Assembly: GCA_030696525.1 (NCBI GenBank)
Contig: JAUYSB010000216.1
Span: 1 to 44,017, forward strand
Reading direction: 5' to 3'
DNA from: Hydrogenophaga sp.
GTDB lineage: Bacteria > Pseudomonadota > Gammaproteobacteria > Burkholderiales > Burkholderiaceae_C
Length of the DNA: 44,017 nt
Below are positions 1-10,811 of this stretch, in pieces. Within the stretch, counting starts at the first letter, position 1, and every line of letters starts with the position of its first letter. The position numbers and the translations under genes are program-made. The notes below the pieces were generated by a model, which did no database searches, had not been told where the DNA came from, and worked only from the letters and a program-made list of their open reading frames with translations.

Positions 1-721
1 CCTGCTCTTTGAGCGTGGGGATGTTGATGCCCTTGATGCGGGCCGGTGCGGTCACGCCGATGCCCTTCATCTTGCCGGCTTCGATGTACTGCTGGAACTC
101 GCTGAAGCCACTGCCGCCTACGGTGACGTTGCCACCCAGGATGGCCGCCGTGGCCTCACCGCCCCCACGGAAAGGCACGTAGTTGATCTTGGACGCATCA
201 ACACCGGCTTCGCGGGCGATCATGGCCGCAGCGATGTGCTCGGTGGAGCCTCGCGAGCCGCCGCCCCACTTGACGCTGCCGGGGTCCTTCTTCATCTGGG
301 CAACCACATCGGCCATGGTCTTGAAGGGCGAGTTTTCGGGCAGCACGAACACGTTGTATTCGGTGGTCAGGCGCGCAATCGGCGTGACCTGGGTGATGGA
401 CACCGGCGGCTTGCCGGTGATGATGCCGCCGAGCATCACGGCGCCCATCACCATCACGGCGTTGGGGTCGCCCTTGCTGGCGTTGAAGAACTGCGCCAGG
501 CCGATGGCGCCGGCCGCGCCGCCCTTGTTCTCGAAGGTCACGGAAGACGCCACACCCGCGTCCTGCAAGGCCTTGCCCAGCGCGCGGCCGGTGGAATCCC
601 AGCCGCCGCCCGGGTTGGCGGGAATCATCATCTTCATGTTGGCGGCGGCCCAGGCCGACATGGGCAGGGCACCGCTGGCGGCCAGAGCGGCCAAGGACTT
701 GAGGAAGGTGTCGCGACGCAT
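1..721 (-). CDS. tctC: Tricarboxylate transporter receptor TctC (C-terminus cut by window edge)
   Basis: This is a periplasmic solute-binding receptor of the TctC/Bug family, which captures a di- or tricarboxylate for a TctAB membrane carrier. About 240 residues are visible and the 3' end lies outside the window. The protein starts at an ATG (721) behind GGAG on the minus strand, with a signal peptide ending near ...SAWAAA that may be Tat-like. The mature part opens with a phosphate-loop-like MMIPANPGGGWDSTGRAL, typical of TctC rather than of the many orphan Bug proteins. Later stretches (GGAAGAIG, YVPFRGGGEA) also match the fold. The divergent neighbours encode a TctD/TctE-type two-component system, which strongly supports the tct assignment; tctB and tctA would be expected beyond the left edge. 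The ligand (citrate or another) cannot be read from sequence. Confidence 0.88.
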   Translation of the reverse strand, partial: MRRDTFLKSLAALAASGALPMSAWAAANMKMMIPANPGGGWDSTGRALGKALQDAGVASSVTFENKGGAAGAIGLAQFFNASKGDPNAVMVMGAVMLGGIITGKPPVSITQVTPIARLTTEYNVFVLPENSPFKTMADVVAQMKKDPGSVKWGGGSRGSTEHIAAAMIAREAGVDASKINYVPFRGGGEATAAILGGNVTVGGSGFSEFQQYIEAGKMKGIGVTAPARIKGINIPTLKEQ

Positions 722-744
722 GGAAGTCTCCTGTTGTGGTTTCG

Positions 745-775
745 GACAGCCGTGATGGTGGCGGCGCTGGCTGTC
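745..775. promoter_or_regulatory. Inverted repeat in the tctC/tctD divergent promoter region
   Basis: GACAGCC (745-751) and GGCTGTC (769-775) form a 7-bp inverted repeat with a 17-bp spacer in the 138-bp gap between tctC and tctD. A response regulator such as TctD would be expected to bind here to activate tctC. The link is inferred from position only, and no clear -10/-35 pair was seen. Confidence 0.3.
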
Positions 776-859
776 AGTCCACTGTCTGCCACCTCGGTGA
801 AAACCCTAGGTCGGCACCTGGGGCTGCGGCCACCCCGGCCGCGCTGGTATGGTTGCCGC

Positions 860-1540
860 ATGAAGTTGCTGCTGGTCGAAGACAACCCCACCATGCGCGC
901 CACGCTGCAGCGCGCGCTGGAACGCCAGGGCATGACGGTGTTCACTTGCGACGACGGGTTGCAGGCGCTGGCGCAGTGGCGCAGCAGCCGGCCCGACGCC
1001 GTGTTGCTGGACCTGAGCCTGCCCGGCCAGGACGGTCTGGAGGTGCTGGCGCAGGCGCGCGCGGCCGGGCTGCGCACGCCGGTCATCATCCTCACCGCGC
1101 GCGGCACGGTGGGCGACCGCATCCTGGGCCTCAACACCGGGGCCGACGACTACCTGGCCAAACCGTTTGACCTCGACGAGCTGGAGGCCCGCGTGCGCGC
1201 CCTGGTGCGCCGCGCTGGCGGCAGCCCGGCCGAACCCGCCGCGCCGCCGGCCCGCGTGGGCGGGCTGTATGTGGACACCGGCAGCGGCGCCGTCTACCAC
1301 CACGACCAGCCGCTGGAGCTGGCGCCGCGCGAGCTGGCCCTGCTGCGTGCCCTGCTGGCCCGGCCCGGCCAGGCCATCACCAAGGAAAAGCTGTTCGAGC
1401 TGGTCTTCCCCGGTGAAAGCGATGTGCAGTACGAAGCCATCGAGGTGGTGGTCTACCGCCTGCGCAAGAAGATCGCCGACACCGGCGTGTCACTGGTCAC
1501 ACTGCGTGGGCTGGGCTATCTGCTCAAGGCGCCGGCATGA
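860..1540 (+). CDS. tctD: OmpR-family response regulator TctD
   Basis: This is a 226-residue DNA-binding response regulator. The receiver domain (about 1-115) shows the acidic pair in LLLVEDN, phospho-acceptor Asp51 in LLLDLSLPG, Thr79 in ILTA and Lys101 in AKPFD. A winged-helix OmpR-type effector domain follows (about 130-222), with the LAPRELALLRAL and EVVVYRLRKKI segments. An open frame runs further upstream, but the ATG at 860 begins the receiver fold exactly and upstream residues look non-coding. Its stop overlaps the start of the kinase gene by 4 bp (ATGA), so the pair is translationally coupled. Divergence from tctC implies that it controls tricarboxylate uptake. Confidence 0.9.
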   Translation: MKLLLVEDNPTMRATLQRALERQGMTVFTCDDGLQALAQWRSSRPDAVLLDLSLPGQDGLEVLAQARAAGLRTPVIILTARGTVGDRILGLNTGADDYLAKPFDLDELEARVRALVRRAGGSPAEPAAPPARVGGLYVDTGSGAVYHHDQPLELAPRELALLRALLARPGQAITKEKLFELVFPGESDVQYEAIEVVVYRLRKKIADTGVSLVTLRGLGYLLKAPA

Positions 1541-2982
1541 ATGGCGTGAACCGCTTGGTGCGCTGGTGGCAAGCGCGCTCGCTGCGCAGCCAGCTCATGC
1601 TGGGCATCCTGGTGCCGGTGCTGCTGCTGGTGATCTTCAACAGCGCGGTGCTGTACCGCCAGGCCTTGCGCGCTGCCGACACCGCCTACGACCGCACCCT
1701 GCTGGCCACCGCCAAGTCCATCAGCGAACAGCTGCAGCTGGTGGGAGAAGGCGAGCAGGCCCGCGTGCGTGCCACCCTGCCCTACTCGGCGCTGGAGCCC
1801 TTCGAGGCCGACAACCGCAGCCGCCTGTACTACCGGGTCAGCGGTTTCCAGGGCGAAATGGTGTCGGGCTTTGAAGACCTGCCGCTGTGGCGCGGCGAGC
1901 TGCCCACCAAAAGCCTGTACGCCGCGCTGGTGGATTTTTACGACGGCGAGTACCGCGGCGAAGCCGTGCGCGTAGCCGTGTTGCTGCAGCCCGTGGCCGG
2001 GCCGGGCGGGCAAGGCATGGCCACCATCCAGGTGGCCGAAACGCTGGAGCTGCGCGAAACGCTGGCGCGCCAGATGCTGGTGGACACGCTCTGGCGCCAG
2101 GCCCTGCTGCTGGCCGTGATCGCCGGCGTGGTGGTGCTGGTGGTGCAGCGCGCCACGCGCCCGGTGCGCCGACTGAGTGCGGCGCTGGCGGCGCGCCAGG
2201 ACAGCGACCTCACGCCGCTGCAAGCCGATCAGGCCCCGCGCGAGGTGCGCCCGCTGATCGAGGCCACCAACCAGCACATGGGCCGCCTGGCCCACCTGCT
2301 CAACCACCAGAAGCGTTTTGTGCGCGACACCGCCCACCAGCTGCGCACGCCGCTGGCGGTGCTCAAGACCCAAGTGCAGTCGGCGCGGCGCGGCGATGTG
2401 GACCCGCTGGTGGCGCTGGGCGAGATCGAGCACACGGTCAACCGCGCCACCGAACTGGCCAACCAGATGCTGTCGCTGGCCAAGGTGGAGCAGTTGCGCC
2501 AGCAGGACGACGCGCCGGTGCTCGACTGGGCCGAGGTGGTGCGCGCCGTGGCGCTGGACCTGGCGCCCCTGATTGCCGAGCGGCAGCTGGACTTTTCGCT
2601 CGACACCCAGCCGGCGCCGGTGCGCGCCCACGAATGGGCGCTGCGCGAGCTGGTGCGCAACCTGCTGCACAACGCCATCAAACACATCCCGCCCGACGCC
2701 ACCCTGGCCGTGCGCCTGGTGTGCGACGAGCGCACGGCCGCGCTCACCATCGCCGACAGCGGCCCCGGCATACCGGCCGCACTGCGCGCCCACCTGTTCG
2801 AGCCCTTCGCCCGCCACCAGCACGAAGGCGCCCTGCCCGGCGGCAGTGGCCTGGGTCTGGCCATCTGCCAGGAAATCACCCGTTCGCTGGGCGGCGAGAT
2901 CGCCCTGGACAACCGCGCACACCACGGCCAGGTGGCGGGGCTGGACGCCACCGTCCGCCTGCCACTGGCGGTCACGCCATGA
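1537..2982 (+). CDS. tctE: Sensor histidine kinase TctE
   Basis: This is a 481-residue inner-membrane sensor kinase. A first membrane helix lies at about residues 19-40, followed by a periplasmic TctE-type sensor region (about 45-180) and a second helix (about 186-204). Next come a HAMP-like linker and the dimerisation/phosphorylation box RDTAHQLRTPLA with His267. The C-terminal ATPase domain has the N box ELVRNLLHNAIKH, the G1 box ADSGPGIP and the G2 box GSGLGLAI, so it should be catalytically competent. It overlaps tctD by 4 bp and is its evident partner. The likely signal is external tricarboxylate, inferred from the adjacent receptor gene. Confidence 0.9.
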   Translation: MNGVNRLVRWWQARSLRSQLMLGILVPVLLLVIFNSAVLYRQALRAADTAYDRTLLATAKSISEQLQLVGEGEQARVRATLPYSALEPFEADNRSRLYYRVSGFQGEMVSGFEDLPLWRGELPTKSLYAALVDFYDGEYRGEAVRVAVLLQPVAGPGGQGMATIQVAETLELRETLARQMLVDTLWRQALLLAVIAGVVVLVVQRATRPVRRLSAALAARQDSDLTPLQADQAPREVRPLIEATNQHMGRLAHLLNHQKRFVRDTAHQLRTPLAVLKTQVQSARRGDVDPLVALGEIEHTVNRATELANQMLSLAKVEQLRQQDDAPVLDWAEVVRAVALDLAPLIAERQLDFSLDTQPAPVRAHEWALRELVRNLLHNAIKHIPPDATLAVRLVCDERTAALTIADSGPGIPAALRAHLFEPFARHQHEGALPGGSGLGLAICQEITRSLGGEIALDNRAHHGQVAGLDATVRLPLAVTP

Positions 2983-3002
2983 CCCAATGACCACATGACG
3001 CC

Positions 3003-3485
3003 ATGACACAACACCGCCACGCCGCTCCGGACCCTGGCGCACGCCTGCGCCTGGACAAATGGCTGTGGGCGGCCCGCTTCTTCAAAACCCGCGCACTGGC
3101 GGTGGAGGCGATCGAGAAACACCGCGTGCGCGTCAACGGCGCCCACACCAAACCGGCGCGCGAGGTGCGCGCGGGCGATGAACTGGAAATCGCCCAGGGG
3201 CCTGTGCTGCGGACGGTGAGGGTCCTGGGCATCAGCGCCCTGCGCGGGCCGGCGCCCCAGGCCGCGCTGCTCTACAGCGAAACCGAGGCCTCGGTGGCGC
3301 TGCGCCTGGCCCAGGCCGAACGCCGCCGGCTGGCGCCCGAGCCGGCACTCGCCTTGACGCAGGGCCGCCCCACCAAACGGCAACGGCGCGACATGGACGC
3401 CCTGCACGCGCCGGACGACGGCACCGTGCCCGAGTGGAACGAGCGCTGGAGCGCCAGCCTGCCGCCCGGTGACACCCGGCAGTGA
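3003..3485 (+). CDS. hslR: Hsp15-like S4-domain RNA-binding protein
   Basis: This is a 160-residue protein with an N-terminal S4 RNA-binding domain (about 16-75): RLDKWLWAARFFKTRALAVEAI, then VRVNG and a GDELEI turn. It matches Hsp15/HslR, which binds stalled 50S subunits carrying nascent chains and helps recycle them after heat stress. The rest is a basic, alanine/arginine-rich tail (KRQRRDMDAL) as in the family. It is slightly longer than the enterobacterial protein. It starts 20 bp after tctE and may be co-transcribed, but there is no obvious functional link. Confidence 0.85.
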   Translation: MTQHRHAAPDPGARLRLDKWLWAARFFKTRALAVEAIEKHRVRVNGAHTKPAREVRAGDELEIAQGPVLRTVRVLGISALRGPAPQAALLYSETEASVALRLAQAERRRLAPEPALALTQGRPTKRQRRDMDALHAPDDGTVPEWNERWSASLPPGDTRQ

Positions 3486-3585
3486 TCAGGGCCTTTAGCG
3501 GCGCGGTTTTGCCCTTGAATTGTTAAACTGACACGCTCAGAACCTGCAAATCGCGGCCCCCGACCGCTCCCCAACACAAACCGAC

Positions 3586-6500
3586 GTGGTTCTGCCCAAC
3601 CCACCCACAGGCCCCGGCAACGCAACGGACGCCACCGACCCGGAAGCCGCCCGGCTGGCCGCCTTGCGCGCCTACGGCGTGCTCGACACCGCCCCCGACG
3701 ACGCGCTGGACGAGCTGACCCGGCTGGCCACCAGCCTGTTCCAGGTGCCGGTGGCGCTGGTGTCGCTGGTGGACGAACACCGCCAGTGGTTCAAGTCGCG
3801 CGTGGGCCTGGACATGACGGAGACGCCGCGCGAGCAGGCGTTCTGCGCGCACGCCATCCGGGGCAGCGAGGTGATGGTGGTCGAGGACGCGCACGCCGAC
3901 CCGCGCTTCCAGGCCAACCCGCTGGTGACCGGGGCGCCCGGCATCCGCTTCTACGCCGGCGCGCCGCTGGTCACGCCTGCCGGCCAGGCCGTGGGCACGC
4001 TGTGCGTGATCGACTCCCTGCCGCGCCAGTTCAGCACCCGCGAGCGCGAGGCCCTGCGGGTGCTGTCGCACCAGGTGATGGCACAACTGGAGCTGCAGCG
4101 CCAGAACCGCCTGCTCCAGGAGCGCGAAACCCGCTTGGAGCTGGTGCTCAAGGGCGCCAACGACGGTTGGTGGGACTGGGACCTGCGCACCGGCGAGCGC
4201 CACAACTCCGACCGCGGCTGGACCATGCTGGGCTACGGCGACGACGAAATGCCAGCCCAACGGGGTGACTGGGAGTCGCTGATCCACCCCGACGACCGCG
4301 CGCCGGTGGCCGCGAGTTTCCAGGCCGCCATCCGCAGCCGCGACACGCACTACCAGGCCGAATTCCGCATCCGCCACAAAGATGGCCACTACCTGCCGGT
4401 GCTCTCGCGCGGCCACATCCTGCGCGACGCCAACGGCCGCGCGGTGCGGCTCTCGGGCACCAACACCGACCTCAGCGAAACACGCCGCATCGAGCGCGAA
4501 CGCCGGGCCACCCAGGCCAACTACGAACTGCTGTTCAACAGCAGCCTCGACGGCATGCTGCAGACGCGCCCGGGCGGCGAAGTGCTGTCGGCCAACCCGG
4601 CGGCCTGTCATATGCTGGGGCGCAGCGCCGCTGAGATCTGTGCGACGCCGCGCGGAGCCATGCTGGACCTGAACGACCCGCGCCTGCCGCCCATGTTGCA
4701 GGAGCGCGCGCGCACCGGTGGCGCGCGTGGCGTGGTGACGATGTTGCGCGCCAGCGGCGAACGCTTCGAGGTCGAGGCCAGCTCGGTGCTCTACCAGGAC
4801 GAAGACGGCCAGCCCATGGGCAGCTTCGTGTTCCGCGACATCAGCGAACGCGAGCAGTGGGCGCTCAAACTCAAGCAGAGCCTGGACCTGCTCAACAACC
4901 TGGCGCGCCGCGTGCCGGGCGTGCTCTACCAGTACCAGCGCCATCCTGATGGCCGCATCACCATGCCTTTTGCCAGCGAGGGCATCTGGGACATGTGGGA
5001 GCACCGGCCCGAGGACGTGCGCGAACAGGCCAGCGTGCTGATGGCCCGCGTGCACCCCGAGGACCGCGACGCCTTCCAGGTCTCCATCGGCCTGTCGGCC
5101 GAGCAGCTCACGCCCTGGCACCACGAGTTTCGCGTGCTGCTGCCGCAGCAGGGCTTGCGCTGGCGCCTGGGTGACGCCATGCCCGAGCGGCTGGCCGATG
5201 GCAGCGTGTTGTGGCACGGCTTCATCTCCGACATCAGCGAGCGCAAATCCAACGAGGAGCACACCCACCGCCTGGCCTACTTCGATGCGCTGACCGGCCT
5301 GCCCAACCGGCGCATGCTGGTCGAGCGCATCACCCACGCCCTGGGTTCGGCGCAACGCACCGGCCAGTTCGGCGCGCTGATGTTCCTGGACCTCGACCAC
5401 TTCAAGCACATCAACGATGCGCGCGGCCATTCGGTGGGCGACGCGCTGCTGCAGCAGGTGGCCCAACGCCTGGCCGAGATGCTGCGCGGCGAGGACACCG
5501 TGGCGCGCCTGGGTGGCGACGAGTTTGTGGTGCTCATCAGTGACCTGGGCACCCACGCCGACAGCGCGGCGCGCGGCGCCATGGCGGTGGCCGAAAAGGT
5601 GCGCGCCGAACTCGACCGCCCGCACGACATCGAGGGTTCGCGCTACTCCACCACCGGCAGCATCGGGCTGACGCTGTTCCCGCGCCACGGCACCGCGGTG
5701 GACGACCTGCTGCGCGAGGCCGACACCGCCATGTACCGGGCCAAGGGCAGTGGGCGCAACCGCACGGCGTTTTTCCAGGTCGAGATGCAGGCCGAGGTCG
5801 AAGAGCGGCTGGCCATCGAGCAGGATCTCAAGGTCGCGCTGCAGCAAGGGCAGTTCGAAGCGCACGCACAGTCACAGGTGGATGCCAGCGGCCGCGAGTG
5901 TGGCGCCGAACTGCTGCTGCGCTGGAAGCACCCGGTGCGCGGCCTGGTCTCGCCCATGGCGTTCATTCCGGTGGCCGAAGCCAACGGCCTCATCGTGCCG
6001 CTGGGCCAGTGGGTGTTGTTGCAGGCCTGTGTCAGCCTGGCGCGCCTGCATGCCGCCGGCATACAGAAGACGCTGTCGGTCAACGTCAGCCCGAGGCAGT
6101 TTCGCGCCGACGACTTTGTGGCGCAGGTGCGCCAGACCCTGGAGGACACCGGTGCGCCCGCGCATGCGCTGGTGTTCGAGGTGACCGAAGGCCTGCTGAT
6201 CGACCATGTGGACGACACCGTGGCCCGCATGGCCGAACTGGTGGCCATGGGCATCCGTTTCTCCATTGATGACTTCGGCACTGGCTACTCCAGCATGACC
6301 TACCTGCAGCGCCTGCCGCTGTACGAACTCAAGATCGACAAGGGGTTCGTGCACGACGTGCCCGGCGGTGCCGGCAACGCCGCCATCGTGCGCGCCATCC
6401 TGTCCATGGCCAGCCACCTCAGGCTGCGGGTGGTGGCCGAGGGCGTGGAAACGGCGGGCCAGGCCGAGTTCCTGTGCGCCAGCGGCTGCGAGGCCTTGCA

Positions 6501-6612
6501 GGGCTACCACTTTGCCCGCCCCGTGCCCCTGGCCCAGTGGCTGCAGGCGGCCTTGGCCGCTGCGGGCCAGGCGCAAGCGCACGCCCACCCCGCCCCCGGC
6601 CTGGCGCCTTGA
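3586..6612 (+). CDS. GAF-PAS-PAS-PAS-GGDEF-EAL cyclic-di-GMP protein
   Basis: This is a 1008-residue multidomain signalling protein without obvious membrane helices. An N-terminal GAF domain (about 20-175) is followed by three PAS/PAC-like regions (about 180-305, 310-425, 430-560), a GGDEF domain (about 565-730) and an EAL domain (about 745-990). The cyclase site reads GGDEF (near residue 643) with an RxxD inhibitory site (RGED) five residues before it. The phosphodiesterase motif is ELLLR instead of EALLR, keeping the ExLxR core. NVSPRQF, EVTE, DDFGTGYSS, KIDKGF and AEGVET are also intact. Both activities therefore look possible. The GTG at 3586 is the most downstream start that keeps the GAF domain whole, but it has no strong ribosome site. 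The sensed signal is unknown. Confidence 0.88.
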   Translation: MVLPNPPTGPGNATDATDPEAARLAALRAYGVLDTAPDDALDELTRLATSLFQVPVALVSLVDEHRQWFKSRVGLDMTETPREQAFCAHAIRGSEVMVVEDAHADPRFQANPLVTGAPGIRFYAGAPLVTPAGQAVGTLCVIDSLPRQFSTREREALRVLSHQVMAQLELQRQNRLLQERETRLELVLKGANDGWWDWDLRTGERHNSDRGWTMLGYGDDEMPAQRGDWESLIHPDDRAPVAASFQAAIRSRDTHYQAEFRIRHKDGHYLPVLSRGHILRDANGRAVRLSGTNTDLSETRRIERERRATQANYELLFNSSLDGMLQTRPGGEVLSANPAACHMLGRSAAEICATPRGAMLDLNDPRLPPMLQERARTGGARGVVTMLRASGERFEVEASSVLYQDEDGQPMGSFVFRDISEREQWALKLKQSLDLLNNLARRVPGVLYQYQRHPDGRITMPFASEGIWDMWEHRPEDVREQASVLMARVHPEDRDAFQVSIGLSAEQLTPWHHEFRVLLPQQGLRWRLGDAMPERLADGSVLWHGFISDISERKSNEEHTHRLAYFDALTGLPNRRMLVERITHALGSAQRTGQFGALMFLDLDHFKHINDARGHSVGDALLQQVAQRLAEMLRGEDTVARLGGDEFVVLISDLGTHADSAARGAMAVAEKVRAELDRPHDIEGSRYSTTGSIGLTLFPRHGTAVDDLLREADTAMYRAKGSGRNRTAFFQVEMQAEVEERLAIEQDLKVALQQGQFEAHAQSQVDASGRECGAELLLRWKHPVRGLVSPMAFIPVAEANGLIVPLGQWVLLQACVSLARLHAAGIQKTLSVNVSPRQFRADDFVAQVRQTLEDTGAPAHALVFEVTEGLLIDHVDDTVARMAELVAMGIRFSIDDFGTGYSSMTYLQRLPLYELKIDKGFVHDVPGGAGNAAIVRAILSMASHLRLRVVAEGVETAGQAEFLCASGCEALQGYHFARPVPLAQWLQAALAAAGQAQAHAHPAPGLAP

Positions 6613-6668
6613 AACCGCGCTGCGGCGGGCAGCGGCAAACGGTGCCCCAGCGCCGCCGCGAAACCTTC

Positions 6669-6718
6669 ATGTAACCATTTTCCCAAGTTCGCCTCGAAAT
6701 TTGGTAACATAGTTACAT
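6669..6718 (+). promoter_or_regulatory. Palindromic operator cluster upstream of zwf
   Basis: The core GTAACATAGTTAC (6704-6716) is a perfect 5-3-5 palindrome. A second half-site, ATGTAAC (6669-6675), is the exact complement of GTTACAT (6712-6718). The region is markedly AT-richer than its surroundings and lies 24-74 bp before the zwf start. In many proteobacteria zwf/edd promoters carry HexR (RpiR-family) palindromes built on TGTAAT/ATTACA. This could be a diverged HexR-type site, but no hexR gene lies in the window and the match is by resemblance only. TAACAT (6705-6710) could serve as a -10 overlapping the palindrome, which would fit repression. Confidence 0.5.
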
Positions 6719-6742
6719 CGCCAGCAAGAGACAAGCCCCGAC

Positions 6743-8212
6743 ATGAACGCAGCCGCCCCCGCTCCCGCCCCCCTGGACATGGTCATCTTCGGCGGGGCCG
6801 GCGATTTGGCCTGGCGCAAACTGCTGCCCGCGCTCTACATGGCCCACCTCCACGAGCGCCTGCCCGAAGGCTGCCGCATCGTTGGCGTGGGCCGGCACCA
6901 CTGGACCCGCCAGGACTACATCGGCTTCATCGACAAGACCTCGCGTCCGCACGTGGGCACCGAGGCCTTGAAAGCCGAGGCCTGGGCCAGCTTTCTGGAG
7001 CGGCTGGACTTCGTCAGCCTCGACGCCACCGTGGCCGATGGCTACCAGCGCCTGTCGGCCACCTGCCGCGAGGGTGCCACCAAGGTGTTCTACCTGGCCA
7101 CTGCGCCCAGCCTGTTCACCGACATCTGCCGCCACCTGGACGACGCCGGCCTGATCGACCCACAAGCGCGGGTGGTGCTGGAGAAACCCCTGGGCCACGA
7201 TCTGCCCTCGGCCCAGGCCATCAACGAAGCGGTGGCGCGGCATTTCAGCGAAAAGCAGATCTACCGCATCGACCACTACCTGGGCAAGGAGACGGTGCAA
7301 AACCTCATGGTGCTGCGTTTTGGCAACGCCATGTTCGAGCCGCTGTGGCGTGCGCCCACCATCAAGAGCGTGCAGATCACCGTGGCCGAAACCGTGGGCG
7401 TGGGGACACGGGCCGGCTTCTACGACCACACCGGCGCCATGCGCGACATGGTGCAGAACCACTTGTTGCAGCTGCTGTGCATCGTGGCCATGGAAGCGCC
7501 GATTTCGCTCGACCCCGACGACGTGCGCGACGAAAAACTCAAGGTGCTGCGCTCGCTGCGCCAGCTCAACCTGGCCGACGTCCAGCGCGACACCGTGCGT
7601 GGCCAGTACACGGCCGGGGTGGTCGATGGCGCCCAGGCCAAGGGCTACCTGGAAGAGGCCGACGTGCCCGCCGCCAGCCAGACCGAAACCTTTGTTGCCA
7701 TCAAAGCCCAGGTGCACAACAGCCGCTGGGCCGGTGTGCCCTTTTTTCTGCGCACCGGCAAACGCATGCTCAAGCGCCAGTCAGAAATCATCATCGAGTT
7801 CTCGGAACCGCCGTTTTCCATCTTCGCGGGCGAGCCCTCGCAGTCGCACCCCAACCGCCTCATCATCACCCTGCAACCCGAGGAATCCATCCAGCTGCAG
7901 ATGATGGCCAAGGAGCCGGGTTCGGGCATGAAGATGCGCCCGGTGTTCCTCAACCTCGACCTGCAGTCGGCCTTCACCGAACGCCGCGCCGAGGCCTACG
8001 AGCGCCTGCTGATCGACGTCATCAAGGGCCGCCTGACCCACTTCATGCGGCGCGACGAACTGGAAGCCGCCTGGCGCTGGGCCGATCCCATCATCGAAGG
8101 ATGGAAACAACTGGGCGAGCGCCCCAAAACCTACCCCGCCGGCAGCTGGGGCCCGGCCGCCGCGTCCGCACTGGTGGCGCGCGAGGACGCGGTGTGGTTC
8201 GAGGCGCAGTGA
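6743..8212 (+). CDS. zwf: Glucose-6-phosphate 1-dehydrogenase
   Basis: This 489-residue enzyme oxidises glucose-6-phosphate to 6-phosphogluconolactone with NAD(P)+. The N-terminal nucleotide fold shows FGGAGDLAWRKLLPALY. The substrate signature RIDHYLGKE places Asp177, His178 and Lys182, and His240 lies in RDMVQNH; this numbering coincides with the Leuconostoc enzyme. The C-terminal beta/alpha domain is complete. It is the first gene of a five-gene Entner-Doudoroff operon on the same strand, with pgl starting 4 bp downstream. The promoter-proximal palindrome at 6704-6716 probably controls the whole set. Confidence 0.97.
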   Translation: MNAAAPAPAPLDMVIFGGAGDLAWRKLLPALYMAHLHERLPEGCRIVGVGRHHWTRQDYIGFIDKTSRPHVGTEALKAEAWASFLERLDFVSLDATVADGYQRLSATCREGATKVFYLATAPSLFTDICRHLDDAGLIDPQARVVLEKPLGHDLPSAQAINEAVARHFSEKQIYRIDHYLGKETVQNLMVLRFGNAMFEPLWRAPTIKSVQITVAETVGVGTRAGFYDHTGAMRDMVQNHLLQLLCIVAMEAPISLDPDDVRDEKLKVLRSLRQLNLADVQRDTVRGQYTAGVVDGAQAKGYLEEADVPAASQTETFVAIKAQVHNSRWAGVPFFLRTGKRMLKRQSEIIIEFSEPPFSIFAGEPSQSHPNRLIITLQPEESIQLQMMAKEPGSGMKMRPVFLNLDLQSAFTERRAEAYERLLIDVIKGRLTHFMRRDELEAAWRWADPIIEGWKQLGERPKTYPAGSWGPAAASALVAREDAVWFEAQ

Positions 8213-8216
8213 GGCC

Positions 8217-8909
8217 GTGAACATCACGCGTCACCCCTGCCGCGACGGCGCCGTGCTCGCACAAGCGCTGGCCGCCGACATCGCCGAGCGCCTGCGCGCG
8301 GCCGTGGCCGAACGCGGTCAGGCCTTGCTGGCGGTCTCGGGCGGCAAGTCGCCCGTGCCGCTGTTTCAACAACTGAGCCAGCAGGCCCTGCCCTGGGCGC
8401 AGGTGACGGTGCTGCTGGTGGACGAGCGTTGTGTGCCGCCCGATCACCCCGACAGCAACAGCGCGCTGGTGCGTCAGCATCTGCTGCAAGGCGAGGCCGC
8501 TGCGGCCCGCTGGTGCCCGTTTTTTGACACGGTCACCAACGACCTGCCTGCCCTCACCGCCGCTGCCAACCTGCGGCTGTCCAAGCTGCCCTGGCCGCTG
8601 GACGTGGCCGTGCTAGGCATGGGCGAGGACGGCCACACCGCATCGCTGTTTCCCCACGCACCGGGCGTCGATGGTGCGCTGACAAGCACCGCACCGCTGG
8701 CCTGGACACGCCCGTCCACCGCGCCCCACGCCCGCCTGACACTGACCCTGCCCACCTTGCTGGCCGCGCGCTGCCTGGTGCTGCCGCTGCAAGGCGCGGC
8801 CAAACACGCCGTGTTCGAACGCGCGTGCACCGCGCCCACGGCCGATCTGCCCATCTCCCTGCTGCTGCACCAGGCACCATCGCCGGTGCAGGTCTGGCTG
8901 GCCCCCTGA
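8217..8909 (+). CDS. pgl: 6-phosphogluconolactonase
   Basis: This 230-residue protein of the DevB/SOL family hydrolyses 6-phosphogluconolactone to 6-phosphogluconate. Characteristic segments are LLAVSGGKSPVPLFQQL, VTVLLVDERCVPPDHPDSN and VLGMGEDGHTASLFPHAP, which carry the phosphate-binding and catalytic residues of the family. It begins with GTG four bases after the zwf stop, so translation is likely coupled. The length is normal for the family. Confidence 0.95.
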   Translation: MNITRHPCRDGAVLAQALAADIAERLRAAVAERGQALLAVSGGKSPVPLFQQLSQQALPWAQVTVLLVDERCVPPDHPDSNSALVRQHLLQGEAAAARWCPFFDTVTNDLPALTAAANLRLSKLPWPLDVAVLGMGEDGHTASLFPHAPGVDGALTSTAPLAWTRPSTAPHARLTLTLPTLLAARCLVLPLQGAAKHAVFERACTAPTADLPISLLLHQAPSPVQVWLAP

Positions 8910-8925
8910 TGCCTGAAAGCCCCCC

Positions 8926-10743
<1,818 letters not shown>

Positions 10744-10811
10744 ATGGTCTTGTCGGACCATGCGTTCGGCATCCCTCCCCATGACCTGATGGCACACTTC
10801 CTCATCACCAC

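Noticed and set aside
1516-3042. Long antisense frame (508 codons) opposite tctE, and many similar long frames opposite zwf, edd, pgi and uvrC
   Set aside because: They are shadows caused by high GC and few stop codons. They lack signal or domain sequence, and the opposite strand encodes clear families.
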